DNA from: Massilia sp. ST3 | Lineage (GTDB): Bacteria > Pseudomonadota > Gammaproteobacteria > Burkholderiales > Burkholderiaceae_D | Length of the DNA stretch: 64,000 nt | Direction of reading: 5' to 3' | Assembly: GCF_018119405.1 (NCBI RefSeq) | Contig: NZ_JAGPWC010000018.1 | Coordinates: 1 to 64,000, forward strand | Part shown: positions 39,315-47,771 of the stretch, piece after piece | Numbering within the stretch: position 1 is the first letter of the stretch | How the letters are laid out: each line of letters opens with the position of its first letter | Program-made: the position numbers and the translations under genes | The notes under the pieces: generated by a model | Databases searched by the model: none | The model's input: the letters and a program-made list of their open reading frames with translations, nothing else | Told to the model about the DNA's origin: nothing

Positions 39315-40454
39315 TTAGCCGATGGCCTGCTCGGGAAGGCCTTGAAGCATGGCCTGCTTCTGCTCCGCCGTCACGGAGCGCCGCTTCCACCACAGCATCA
39401 AGCCGCTCCACAGCACCCAGATACTCAGCAGATCCAGCCCAAGCCACAGGACCTTGAGCGCCATCCCGCCATAATCCCCGAAATGCAGCGGCTGCGACAG
39501 CATCAGGGTCGACACGTACCACGGCATCTCACCCGTCGTCACCACCTCGCCCGTGCGCGCGTCGATCATCACGATCGACAGCAGCTTGGAGGTCACCGGC
39601 GTGTTCCCCTGCATGAAGGCCATGAAGTGCTGCGGCGTGGCGAAGTCGTTGCCCGGATAGGCCATGAAGCCAAGCGTCTTGCCCGGCGCGGCCTTCAAGG
39701 CCGCCTTCACGGCCGCGTCGGCGGACACGGCCCCCGTCACCGCCGGCTGGCCCTTGAACGGTTCCGCCAGGGCTTTCAGTTCGCTCGCCTGCCAGGCCGC
39801 GAAGATCGGCTGGTTGAGCGCATTGATCGTGCCCGTCACACCGACCACCAGCAGCCACACCAGGGTCACCATGCCCAGCAGGTTATGCTGGTCGAGCCAC
39901 TTGAGGCGCGTGGCGCGGTTGCGCCGGATGCTGCCGAAGCGCAGCTTCTTCATGTAGGGCCCGTACACGTAGATGCCCGACACGATCGAGGCCGCCAGCA
40001 GCAAACCCATCAAGCCCAGGAACAGGGTGCCGCCGATGCCCATGTACATGTCGACGTGCAGGCGCAGCATCACGTCCATGAAGCCCTGGCCGAGCGGGTA
40101 TTCGCTCAGGAAGTCGCCGGTGCGCGCATCGTAGGTGTAGAAGGCCGTCAGGCCCGGCGAATCGATGCGGTCGGCCATGCGCACATAGAGCAGGTCCGGT
40201 TCGTCCGCCTCGGCCACCAGGAACTGCGGCACGTCCCGCGGACGGCGCGCCTGGGCATCGGCGACGATGGCGTCGATGCTGGCGCGGCCCGACTGTCCAG
40301 GAGCGAGTTGCGGCGCATCGGCGCTGGTGCCCAGCAGGTGGCTGATCTCGTGCGAGAAGATCAGCGGCAGCCCCGTCAGGCACAGCATCAGCAGGAACAG
40401 CGTCGCGATCAGGCTGGTCCATTTGTGCACGGCGTACCAGGCGCGAAAACTCAT
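39315..40454 (-). CDS. PepSY-associated TM protein
   Basis: This 379-residue inner-membrane protein has four hydrophobic helices with extracytoplasmic PepSY-like loops and belongs to the PepSY_TM family: N-terminal WYAVHKWTSLIATLFLLMLC, HVDMYMG, LDQHNLLGM and PLHFGDYGG motifs with helix histidines typical of heme-binding or ferric-reductase-like proteins. It lies 13 bp downstream of the siderophore receptor in the same direction, so it is very probably co-transcribed and used to release or reduce iron after uptake. GGAGG lies before ATG 40454. Confidence 0.87.
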   Translation of the reverse strand: MSFRAWYAVHKWTSLIATLFLLMLCLTGLPLIFSHEISHLLGTSADAPQLAPGQSGRASIDAIVADAQARRPRDVPQFLVAEADEPDLLYVRMADRIDSPGLTAFYTYDARTGDFLSEYPLGQGFMDVMLRLHVDMYMGIGGTLFLGLMGLLLAASIVSGIYVYGPYMKKLRFGSIRRNRATRLKWLDQHNLLGMVTLVWLLVVGVTGTINALNQPIFAAWQASELKALAEPFKGQPAVTGAVSADAAVKAALKAAPGKTLGFMAYPGNDFATPQHFMAFMQGNTPVTSKLLSIVMIDARTGEVVTTGEMPWYVSTLMLSQPLHFGDYGGMALKVLWLGLDLLSIWVLWSGLMLWWKRRSVTAEQKQAMLQGLPEQAIG

Positions 40455-40467
40455 GCGATCCTCCGAA

Positions 40468-42579
40468 TCAGAATGCGGCGTGCAGGGTCAGCTCGACGCT
40501 GCGCTCGGCGCCCATCCAGCAGTTCTGCGCGCTGTGACAGGCGCCGACGTAGCGCTTGTCGCCCAGGTTGCTGGCGGTGAGGCCCAGGCGCCACGTCTTG
40601 TTCAGGCGCAGCATCGCGGCCGCGTCGAACACGGTGTAGGCAGGCACGGTGGCGCTGTTCGCCGCATTCATCTGGCTCTCGCCCACGTAGCGCACGCCGG
40701 CGCTGAGGTCGAGCGCATCCATCGGCTGGTAGTTCAGCCACAGCGAGGCCTGCTTGCCGGCCACCCACACCGGGGTCTTGCCGACCAGCGAAGGATCGGA
40801 GGCGTTCTCGGTCACCTCCATGTCCAGGCGCGTCAGGCCCAGGGTAAAGTCCAGCTTGTCGCTAATAGCCTGGTTCCACGAGACTTCCACGCCGGTCGAG
40901 CGCACCTCGCCGTTCTGGGTGTACTGCATGAAGTCGGGCGTGTTGACCACCACGTTCTGCTTGCGAATCTCGAATCCGGCCGCGGTCAGCTGGGTGCGGC
41001 CGTCCTGCGAGCGGACCTTTACGCCGGCTTCCATCTGCTTGGCGGTGGTCGGCTTGAAGGCCGCGCCGGTGAGGGAATCGACGCCGGAAGCCGGCTCGAA
41101 CGAGGTCGAGTAGTTGAGGTAGGGCGCCAGGCCGTTGCCGACCTGGTAGATCGCGGCGATGCGGCCGCTGGTGCGTTCCTGGGCGATTGCCGTGACGCCG
41201 CTCGAGGGGAAGCCGTCGTAGCTCGACTGCTTGGCGTCTTCGCTGCGGTAGCGGTCGCGGCGCAGGCCGCCGAGCAGGGTCAGGGGGCCGAGCTTGGCTT
41301 CGTCCTGCAGGTAGAAGCCCAGTTGCGACTGGCGGATGCCGTGGCGCTCGGTGTAGAAGCCGAAGGGCAGGGCAGCCACGTCGAACAGGTGGTGGTTCGG
41401 GTTGCCCAGGTCGATCGAGGGCGTGCCGGTGCCCAGCGTGTCGCCATAGCGCACGCTGGTGCGCAGTTTCTGGTAGTCGGCGCCGGCCAGCACGCGGTGG
41501 GTCCAGGCGCCGGTAGCGAAGCGGAAGGCGAACTGGTTGTCGACCACGTAGCCGCGCATCGATTCGTCGGTGAAGTAGGCCGAGCGCAGCAGTGTGCGCT
41601 TGTCGGCCAGCAGGCCGTTGTTGTAAGTGTTGCGCTGGAAGCCGTCGGCCTTGGTATAGCGGAAGTTCTGCAGGAAGCTCACGCTGTCGTTGAAGGCGTG
41701 CTCGAACTTCCAGCCCGAGAGCAGCGTCTCGCGCTCCATGCCCGACCAGACGGCGTCGCCGGCGAAGGTGTCGGCGTCCAGGCGGCCGTAGGGCGCGTCG
41801 CGCAGGGTGCCGGTCGCCGGCAGCGGCGTCGAGGGAACCAGGGCCGGGTCATCCTGGTAGTAGAGGTTCAGGTTGAGGCGGGTCGCGGGGCTGATGCGCC
41901 ACGTGAGCGAGGGCGCGAACAGGCGGCGTTCTTCCCTGGTTGTCACCTGCTGGCCGTCGCGCTCGCGCGCCAGCGCGACCACGCGGTAATCGACGTCCTG
42001 CGAGAGCGGACCGGTGCTGTCCAGGGCCAGTTCGCGCAAGGCATTGGTGCCGATGCGGGCGCGCACCAGGGTCTCCTGCTTGGAGCGGGGCTGCTTGGCG
42101 GTCTGGTTGACCATCCCGCCCGGCGGCGCCGAGCCGTAGAGCACCGACACCGGGCCTTTCAGCACTTCGACGCTCTCGGTGGCGAAGGCGTCCACCTGCG
42201 GCACCAGGTTCCACAAGCCGTCGTACTGCAGCGGCAGGCCGTCGTAGTAGTTGCGGTAGCTTTCGAAGCCGCGGATGGTGTACTGGTCGAAGATGGTGAC
42301 GGTCGAGCGGCTTTCCGGCGTCACGCCCGGCACGTAGCGCAGCGCTTCGTTGACGCTGTCGGCCTGGCGCGAACTCAGGAGCTCGTTGTCGTAGACCTCG
42401 TAGCTCATCGGCGATTCCAGCGGCTTGAGGTCGGACTTGGTGCCGGTGGTGCGGTAGCCGGTAGCGGTGACGCGCACCTGGGCGGTGTCTTCGGTAGCGG
42501 TCTGGGCGGTTGCGGGAATCAGGGTGGACAGGACGAGCAGGCTGGCAAGGCTGCGCTTCGGGATGACAGGCATGGGCAT
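40468..42579 (-). CDS. TonB-dependent siderophore receptor
   Basis: This 703-residue outer-membrane receptor has a signal peptide (about 1-25, cut near ATAQTA) followed by a plug domain (PLESPMSYEVYDNELLSSRQ, ALRYVPGVTPE, RGFESYRNYYDG) and a 22-strand barrel that ends with the C-terminal aromatic residue (TLHAAF). It imports ferric siderophores using TonB energy; the ligand is not deducible. ATG 42579 has AAAGAAA upstream; upstream ATGs fall in the Fur box and are unlikely. It heads an operon with the PepSY protein and is controlled by the Fur-like site at 42601-42625. Confidence 0.9.
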   Translation of the reverse strand: MPMPVIPKRSLASLLVLSTLIPATAQTATEDTAQVRVTATGYRTTGTKSDLKPLESPMSYEVYDNELLSSRQADSVNEALRYVPGVTPESRSTVTIFDQYTIRGFESYRNYYDGLPLQYDGLWNLVPQVDAFATESVEVLKGPVSVLYGSAPPGGMVNQTAKQPRSKQETLVRARIGTNALRELALDSTGPLSQDVDYRVVALARERDGQQVTTREERRLFAPSLTWRISPATRLNLNLYYQDDPALVPSTPLPATGTLRDAPYGRLDADTFAGDAVWSGMERETLLSGWKFEHAFNDSVSFLQNFRYTKADGFQRNTYNNGLLADKRTLLRSAYFTDESMRGYVVDNQFAFRFATGAWTHRVLAGADYQKLRTSVRYGDTLGTGTPSIDLGNPNHHLFDVAALPFGFYTERHGIRQSQLGFYLQDEAKLGPLTLLGGLRRDRYRSEDAKQSSYDGFPSSGVTAIAQERTSGRIAAIYQVGNGLAPYLNYSTSFEPASGVDSLTGAAFKPTTAKQMEAGVKVRSQDGRTQLTAAGFEIRKQNVVVNTPDFMQYTQNGEVRSTGVEVSWNQAISDKLDFTLGLTRLDMEVTENASDPSLVGKTPVWVAGKQASLWLNYQPMDALDLSAGVRYVGESQMNAANSATVPAYTVFDAAAMLRLNKTWRLGLTASNLGDKRYVGACHSAQNCWMGAERSVELTLHAAF

Positions 42580-42600
42580 GGGTTTCTTTTTGTTAGTGCG

Positions 42601-42625
42601 AATGATAATGAGAATAATTATCATT
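42601..42625 (-). promoter_or_regulatory. Fur box upstream of siderophore receptor
   Basis: AATGATAAT (42601-42609) and ATTATCATT (42617-42625) form a near-perfect inverted repeat, matching the GATAATGATAATCATTATC-type Fur consensus. It lies 22-46 bp before the receptor ATG, so iron-replete Fur should repress the operon. Confidence 0.9.
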
Positions 42626-42702
42626 TAGCATGTGCGTGCTGTCAACCCAGCCTGCTGGGAGAGGGGCTTTCCATCGCTCCATCGATTATTGAAAGCCGGC
42701 AC

Positions 42703-42731
42703 TGGTCAAACCCGGAACCAGCCGTTATAAT
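42703..42731 (+). promoter_or_regulatory. Promoter of tRNA-Asn copy 3
   Basis: TGGTCA (42703-42708), 17-bp spacer, TATAAT (42726-42731); the tRNA starts 11 bases after the -10, as in the other two copies. Confidence 0.8.
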
Positions 42732-42742
42732 GCGGCCTCTTT

Positions 42743-42818
42743 TCCCTGATAGCTCAGTCGGTAGAGCGACGGACTGTTAATCCGCAGGTCCCTGGTTCGA
42801 GTCCAGGTCGGGGAGCCA
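42743..42818 (+). tRNA. tRNA-Asn (anticodon GTT), copy 3
   Basis: Identical to copies 1 and 2 over 76 nt, with encoded CCA and the same AGAATTCGAAGGGCCGC downstream junction. Confidence 0.98.
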
Positions 42819-42826
42819 GAATTCGA

Positions 42827-42860
42827 AGGGCCGCATGTGAATGCGGCCCTTTTGTTTTTG
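42827..42860 (+). terminator. Terminator of tRNA-Asn copy 3
   Basis: GGGCCGCAT/ATGCGGCCC stem followed by TTTTGTTTTT. The loop is shorter than in copies 1 and 2. Confidence 0.88.
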
Positions 42861-42908
42861 GCGCGGCGGGCTGCGTATCGGTGTTTCTTTTGGCCCCTAC
42901 CGTTCGCA

Positions 42909-43010
42909 CGTCATCCCCGCGAAGGCGGGGACCCAATTCCGTTGAGCAGCCAGGATCAACGTTGTCGTCCTGCACGCAAACTTGGGTCCCCGCCTTCGCG
43001 GGGATGACGG
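42909..43010. repeat. REPIN-like pair, family 1 (copy D)
   Basis: A plus-orientation element (CGTCATCCCCGCGAAGGCGG start) at 42909-42940 and a minus-orientation element (AAACTTGGGTCCCCGCCTTC start) at 42978-43010 are separated by 37 bp. The order of the two halves is reversed relative to copies A-C. Confidence 0.8.
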
Positions 43011-43066
43011 AGCGCAGAGTAGTGGATGAAATAGCGGTACCATGCCTTTTTTCGAAAGGAGCCCCC

Positions 43067-44164
43067 ATGACCCGCCCATTCAAGATCGCCGCCATCGCCG
43101 GCGACGGCATCGGCAAGGAAGTCCTCCCCGAAGGCCTCAAGGTCCTGGAGGCCGCCGCCCGGCGCTTCAAGCTGCAGCTGGAATTCACCCACTTCGAATG
43201 GGCCAGCTGCGACTATTACCTGAAAACCGGCGACATGATGCCGCCCGACTGGAAGGACCAGCTGGCCGGCATGGACGCGATTTACTTCGGCGCCGTCGGC
43301 TGGCCCGCCACCGTGCCGGACCACATCTCGCTCTGGGGCTCGCTCCTGAAGTTCCGCCGCGAATTCGACCAGTACATCAACCTGCGCCCGGTGCGTCTGT
43401 TCGACGGCGTGCCTTGCCCGCTGGCCGGCCGCAAGCCCGGCGACATCGACTTTTTCGTGGTGCGCGAGAATACCGAGGGCGAATACACGAACCTCGGCGG
43501 CGTCATGTTCCCCGGCACCGAGCGCGAGCTGGTGATCCAGGAATCGGTCTTCACCCGCCACGGCACCGACCGCGTGCTGCGCTACGCCTTCGAGCTGGCC
43601 GACGCCCGCGCGCGCAAGCACCTGACGGTGGCGACCAAGTCGAACGGCATCGCCATCAGCATGCCCTGGTGGGACGGCTGCGCCGACGCGATCGCCAGCG
43701 ACTACCCGGCCGTCGCGGTCGACAAGCAGCACATCGACATCCTCACCGCGCGCTTCGTGCTGCAGCCGAACCGCTTCGACGTGGTGGTCGCGTCCAACCT
43801 GTTCGGCGACATCCTGTCCGACCTCGGTCCCGCCTGCACCGGCACCATTGGCCTGGCGCCATCGGGCAACCTGAACCCGGAGCGGCGCTTCCCGTCGCTG
43901 TTCGAACCGGTGCACGGCTCGGCGCCGGACATCGCGGGCAAGGGCATCGCCAACCCGGTGGCGATGATCTGGTCCGGCGCCATGATGCTGGACTTCCTGG
44001 CCGGCGCGCCGGATGCGGGCGCGGAACTGCGCGCCGCGCACGACGCCATCCTGGCGGCCGTCGAGCAGGTCTTGCGCGCGGGGCCGCGCACCGCCGACCT
44101 GGGCGGGCAGGCGCCTACCGTGGAGGTGGGCGACGCGATCGCGGCGCAGGTGGCCGGCGCCTGA
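43067..44164 (+). CDS. Tartrate dehydrogenase / D-malate dehydrogenase family
   Basis: This 365-residue protein belongs to the isocitrate/isopropylmalate dehydrogenase superfamily. It has IAGDGIGKEV, the ligand segment LRPVRLFDGVP, VRENTEGEYTNLGG and the metal/NAD region SNLFGDILSDLGPA followed by EPVHGSAPDIAGKGIANP. ENTEGEY with NLGG and FPGTERE is closer to tartrate and D-malate dehydrogenases (TtuC, DmlA) than to LeuB. It oxidatively decarboxylates a 2-hydroxy dicarboxylate with NAD+. AAAGGAG lies 6 bp before ATG 43067. No adjacent regulator or transporter is visible. Confidence 0.88.
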   Translation: MTRPFKIAAIAGDGIGKEVLPEGLKVLEAAARRFKLQLEFTHFEWASCDYYLKTGDMMPPDWKDQLAGMDAIYFGAVGWPATVPDHISLWGSLLKFRREFDQYINLRPVRLFDGVPCPLAGRKPGDIDFFVVRENTEGEYTNLGGVMFPGTERELVIQESVFTRHGTDRVLRYAFELADARARKHLTVATKSNGIAISMPWWDGCADAIASDYPAVAVDKQHIDILTARFVLQPNRFDVVVASNLFGDILSDLGPACTGTIGLAPSGNLNPERRFPSLFEPVHGSAPDIAGKGIANPVAMIWSGAMMLDFLAGAPDAGAELRAAHDAILAAVEQVLRAGPRTADLGGQAPTVEVGDAIAAQVAGA

Positions 44165-44170
44165 GCCGCG

Positions 44171-44614
44171 TCAGCAGCCGCACTGCGCGGAAGCGCCCAG
44201 GCGGCCCGGCTCCATGCCGGTGGCCAGTGGATGGCCGTCGCGCTTCCAGAAGTCCAGGCCGCCCAGCAGCTCCTTCACCTTGAAGCCCAGTCGCGCCAGC
44301 TTCCACGCGCCCTTGGTCGAGCCATTGCAGCCGATGCCGTCGCAGTAAACGACATAGGTCTTGCCGCGCTCGAGCGATGAGGTGCTGTGGTCGTCCATGG
44401 TCCGGTGCGGGAAGCTGATCGCGCCGGGAATATGGCCGGCCGCATAGAGGTCCGGACTGCGGGTGTCGATCACCACGATGGCGTTGACCCCGTTCAGCAG
44501 GTCTTGCGCCAGGTCGGCGGAGTCGGTGTGGTAGGCCAGCTTGGCCTGCATGAAGGCGGCGCTCTGCTCGGGATCGGGGGCGGGGAATTGCAGCACCAGC
44601 GAAGGGATGGACAT
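44171..44614 (-). CDS. Rhodanese-domain protein
   Basis: This 147-residue protein has one rhodanese-like domain (IDTRSPDLYAAGHIPGAISF) with a candidate persulfide-carrying C91 in VVYCDGIGCNGS. The loop contains a second cysteine (CDGIGC), unusual for single-domain rhodaneses. It could carry sulfane sulfur or act in a redox role; partners are not known. AGGAG lies 7 bp before ATG 44614. It is divergent from the MocR regulator, whose ATG is 86 bp away, suggesting control by it. Confidence 0.85.
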   Translation of the reverse strand: MSIPSLVLQFPAPDPEQSAAFMQAKLAYHTDSADLAQDLLNGVNAIVVIDTRSPDLYAAGHIPGAISFPHRTMDDHSTSSLERGKTYVVYCDGIGCNGSTKGAWKLARLGFKVKELLGGLDFWKRDGHPLATGMEPGRLGASAQCGC

Positions 44615-44700
44615 GGATGGCTCCTGTATTGGGGACGCTGTCATTCTAGGGCGCGCATGGCATGATGGCGGATGCCAATTTCCAGTCATCGATAAGACCA

Positions 44701-46149
44701 ATGCCGGAATCCCAGACTACGCCCGCCCTCTGGATCAACCTGTTCCAAAGCCACGACCAGCCCGGCCTGCCGCTGCGCGAGCGCGTCTGTGCGGCCCTGC
44801 GCGGCGCCATCCGGCGCGGCGAGCTGGGGCAGGGCGCGCGCCTGCCCGCCACGCGGGTGCTGGCGGCCGACCTGGCGATCTCGCGCGTGACCGCGGAGGC
44901 GGCCTATGCGCAACTGGAGGCCGAAGGCTATGTGACGCGTCGCGTTGGCCATGGCACCGTCGTCTCCATCGCTTCGCCCGGCTGGCAGGCCCCCGCCCGC
45001 GTTGCACAAGCAGCGGCAACGCTGTCGCGCCGCGGCGCCGCCATCGTCGGGACCGGCGGCTGCCGTGACCCGCTCGTACCGCGCGCTTTCTGCGCCGGCA
45101 GCCCCGACCTGCGCGCCTTCCCGGTCGAGACCTGGCGCCAGATCACGGCGCGCCAGTTGCGCAGCCAGGGCGAGGCGCTGATGGGCTATGGCGACCCGCA
45201 GGGTTACGCACCGCTGCGCGAAGCGATCGCCGGCTACCTGGCGCAGTCGCGCGGCGTGCGCTGCGACGCCGGGCAGGTGGTGGTGCTCACCAGCTCGCAA
45301 CAGGCGTTGCAGCTCTTGGCCATGCTGTTGCTCGATCCGGGCGACGCGGTGCACATCGAGGAGCCGGGCTATGTCGGTGCGCGCAACGCTTTCGCCAGCG
45401 CCGGTGCCCGGCTGCTGCCGGCCGCGGTCGACGCCGAAGGCATGGCAGTCCCGGCGCGTGCGGCGCGGCTCACCTACCTGACGCCCTCGCACCAGTATCC
45501 GACCGGCGCCACGCTCGGTCTCGCACGCCGGCTGGCGCTGCTGGAGGCCGCACAGCGCGATGGCGGCTGGATCGTCGAGGACGATTACGACAGCGAGTTC
45601 CGCTACGATGCGCGTCCGCTGCCGGCCATGCAGGGCCTGGACCGCCATGGCCGCGTGATCTACCTGGGCACCTTCTCGAAGGTGCTGTTCCCCTCGCTGC
45701 GCCTGGCCTACGCCGTGTTGCCGCCCGCGCTGGTGGAGCCGGCGGTGAAGGCGCGCACGGTGATGGACGGCCACAGCGCCCAGCTGGCGCAGGCGGTGAC
45801 GGCGGAGTTCATCGCCCACGGCCACTTCGCGCGCCACCTGCGCCAGATGCGGCTGCTGTACGCCAGCCGGCGCGCGCTGCTGCTCGAGCGGCTGGGCGCG
45901 GCGGGCATGGACTGGATGACGCCGCTGCCAGGCGCCGGCGGCCTGCAGCTGGCGGTGCGCCTGCCGGCGGGCAGCGAGGCGGCGCTCACGCGCCAGGCGG
46001 CGGCGCGCGGCATCGCCACGCCTTCGCTGTCGGCGCTTTACATGGGCGAGCGCAGGCAGGACGGCTGGCTGCTCGGCTTCGCGGCCCTGCAGAACGAGGA
46101 GATCATCGGCGCCGTCGAGGCGCTGGCGGCGCTGCGTCCGGACGCCTAG
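44701..46149 (+). CDS. MocR/PdxR-type PLP-dependent regulator
   Basis: This 482-residue protein is a GntR-type winged helix (about residues 20-85, LPATRVLAADLAISRVTAEA) fused to an aminotransferase-like domain with PLP-binding K327 in GTFSKVLFPSLRLAY. MocR regulators sense PLP or an amino-acid aldimine and control neighbouring genes. It is divergent from the rhodanese gene, which is the likely target, though no adjacent transporter or PLP-synthesis gene is seen. ATG 44701 gives the usual MPE..LW..LF start; ATG 44662 is in frame but less likely. Confidence 0.88.
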   Translation: MPESQTTPALWINLFQSHDQPGLPLRERVCAALRGAIRRGELGQGARLPATRVLAADLAISRVTAEAAYAQLEAEGYVTRRVGHGTVVSIASPGWQAPARVAQAAATLSRRGAAIVGTGGCRDPLVPRAFCAGSPDLRAFPVETWRQITARQLRSQGEALMGYGDPQGYAPLREAIAGYLAQSRGVRCDAGQVVVLTSSQQALQLLAMLLLDPGDAVHIEEPGYVGARNAFASAGARLLPAAVDAEGMAVPARAARLTYLTPSHQYPTGATLGLARRLALLEAAQRDGGWIVEDDYDSEFRYDARPLPAMQGLDRHGRVIYLGTFSKVLFPSLRLAYAVLPPALVEPAVKARTVMDGHSAQLAQAVTAEFIAHGHFARHLRQMRLLYASRRALLLERLGAAGMDWMTPLPGAGGLQLAVRLPAGSEAALTRQAAARGIATPSLSALYMGERRQDGWLLGFAALQNEEIIGAVEALAALRPDA

Positions 46150-46195
46150 GGTCTGTCTGACCGAACCCGGAGGCGATAACTCGATTGTTGACGCG

Positions 46196-46316
46196 ATTCG
46201 TAGGGTGGACGGGTTCCCCGTCCACGCGGTGATAGTTTGCGTCGAGATCATCCCGCACGAAAGCGGAGCCTCTACCTATCACCGCGTGGACGGCGAAGCC
46301 GTCCACCCTACGAATC
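46196..46316. repeat. Inverted-repeat element, family 2 (copy B)
   Basis: ATTCGTAGGGTGGACGG at the left end is the exact reverse complement of CCGTCCACCCTACGAAT at the right, 121 bp apart. Internal CCCCGTCCACGCGGTGATAG and CTATCACCGCGTGG-like stretches form a second nested inverted pair. It lies between the convergent MocR and LysR genes. Confidence 0.9.
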
Positions 46317-46357
46317 AGACTAACTGTGGCCAGGCTCGGCAGACAGCGCTTAGATGC

Positions 46358-47245
46358 TCAGCCGTGGCCGGCCGCTTCTGTACGCAACCAGTCCAGCGCG
46401 GCCTCGACCTGCGGCGCCGGCGCGTGGCCCGCGCTGCGCACGAGGTGGTAGGTGTGGCCGGGGATCGCGGGGCCGAACGGTTGCACCAGGCGCCCCGCCG
46501 CGATCTCGTCCGCCAGCAGCTCGAGGCTGAGCAGAGCGATCCCCTGGCCCGCGAGCGCGGCCTGGATCGCGTGCCCCTCGTCCGAGAAACGCAGCCCGCC
46601 CTTGGGCGCACGCCAGGGCAGGCCGGCGGCCGCGAACCAGTTCTTCCAGGTCGGATTGAGCGGATGCTGGCGGCTCCACTTGAAATCGATCAGCGGCAGC
46701 GCGCCGAGGTCCGCCGGCGCGGCCACGCCCAGCGCGGGGCTGGCCAGCGGCGCGAAGCGGTCGGTGAACAGCGCTTCCGTCACCATGCCCGGATAGGGCC
46801 CCCGTCCGTAGCGGATCGCCAGGTCGGCGTGGTCGGCGCCGAGGTCGACCGCCTGGTCCGAGGCATGCAGCTCCAGGTCGATGTCCGGATGCAGGCGGCG
46901 GAAGCGCGCTACCCGCGGCGCCAGCCAGCGCGCCATGAAGGCGTTCGTCGCCGAGATTGTCACCACGCGGCGGGCCTTCCTGTTGTCCAGTCCCTGCAGC
47001 GCCATCTCGAAGGCATTGAAGCCGTCGCGCAGCACGGGGTAGAGCGCCTGGCCGGCCTCGGTCAGGACCACCTTGCGCACCTGCCGGTCGAACAGCGCGA
47101 GGCCGGTGTACTCCTCCAGGGAGCGGATCTGATGGCTGATCGCGGTCGGCGTCACCGCCAGTTCGTCGGCCGCCAGCTTGAAGCTGCCGCGCCGGGCCGC
47201 CGCTTCGAAAGCGCGCAATGCCGAGAGGGGAGGAAGTCGCCGCAT
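46358..47245 (-). CDS. LysR family regulator (GcvA-like)
   Basis: This 295-residue LysR-type regulator has an N-terminal winged helix (LSALRAFEAAARRGSFKLAA, residues about 7-65) and a periplasmic-binding-protein-like effector domain. RRLPPLSALRAFEAAAR and KLAADELAVTPTAISHQIRS are characteristic of the GcvA/AmpR branch. It is divergent from ridA and the old-yellow-enzyme gene with 129 bp between them, and probably regulates them. The effector cannot be deduced. Confidence 0.93.
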   Translation of the reverse strand: MRRLPPLSALRAFEAAARRGSFKLAADELAVTPTAISHQIRSLEEYTGLALFDRQVRKVVLTEAGQALYPVLRDGFNAFEMALQGLDNRKARRVVTISATNAFMARWLAPRVARFRRLHPDIDLELHASDQAVDLGADHADLAIRYGRGPYPGMVTEALFTDRFAPLASPALGVAAPADLGALPLIDFKWSRQHPLNPTWKNWFAAAGLPWRAPKGGLRFSDEGHAIQAALAGQGIALLSLELLADEIAAGRLVQPFGPAIPGHTYHLVRSAGHAPAPQVEAALDWLRTEAAGHG

Positions 47246-47374
47246 GGCTCGATAGGTGAAATAAATTCAGCTTATGCCTGACAACTTCGCGTTTGTCAAC
47301 GCGAGGAGCGAGGCCTATCGTTCCGCTATCGCCCCATGGGACAGGTCCAGGGGCATTCATCCAAGGAGTCCATC

Positions 47375-47770
47375 ATGTTTGAGCGCGTCATCACCCAACC
47401 CGACAACTACGAACCCTTCCTGCTCTCGCAGGGCATCAAATTCGGCGACTTGCTGTTCATCTCCGGCCAGGCCGGCGCGGGCGACGACGGCAAGATCGTC
47501 GACGGCGGTTTTCGCGCCCAGGGCGAACAGGCTTTCGCCAACCTGGCCCGCGCGCTCGAAGCGGGCGGGTCCAGCCTGAAGGACGTCATCAAGGTCACGA
47601 TTTTTGTGACCGACATGGGCAATTTCAGCGAGGTCGTGGAACTGCGCCGCCGCTTCTTTTCCGCGCCTTATCCGGCCGACACCATCGCCGAGATCAAGGC
47701 CTTGTACGATCCCAGGGCGATGATCGAGATCGAGGCCATCGCCGCCGTCCGCGCCGGCGGGGAGCGCTGA
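47375..47770 (+). CDS. RidA/YjgF family protein
   Basis: This 131-residue protein is a trimeric RidA-type deaminase family member. DLLFISGQAGAGDDGKIVDGG and the C-terminal PRAMIEIEAIAAV match the family, with the arginine that binds the imine/enamine carboxylate probably in DPRAMIEIE. RidA hydrolyses reactive 2-aminoacrylate-like enamines; divergent members act in catabolic operons. AAGGAG lies 8 bp before ATG 47375. It is followed 1 bp later by the old-yellow-enzyme gene. Confidence 0.9.
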   Translation: MFERVITQPDNYEPFLLSQGIKFGDLLFISGQAGAGDDGKIVDGGFRAQGEQAFANLARALEAGGSSLKDVIKVTIFVTDMGNFSEVVELRRRFFSAPYPADTIAEIKALYDPRAMIEIEAIAAVRAGGER

Positions 47771-47771
47771 G

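Noticed and set aside
42579-42624. Upstream ATG for the siderophore receptor (extended N-terminus)
   Set aside because: The extension is encoded by the Fur box itself (Ile-rich), lacks a ribosome site and would disrupt the signal peptide.
36627-42818. Genomic island or prophage integrated at tRNA-Asn
   Set aside because: No integrase, excisionase or phage gene is present between the tRNA copies, and full tRNA units with promoters, not just 3' ends, are repeated.
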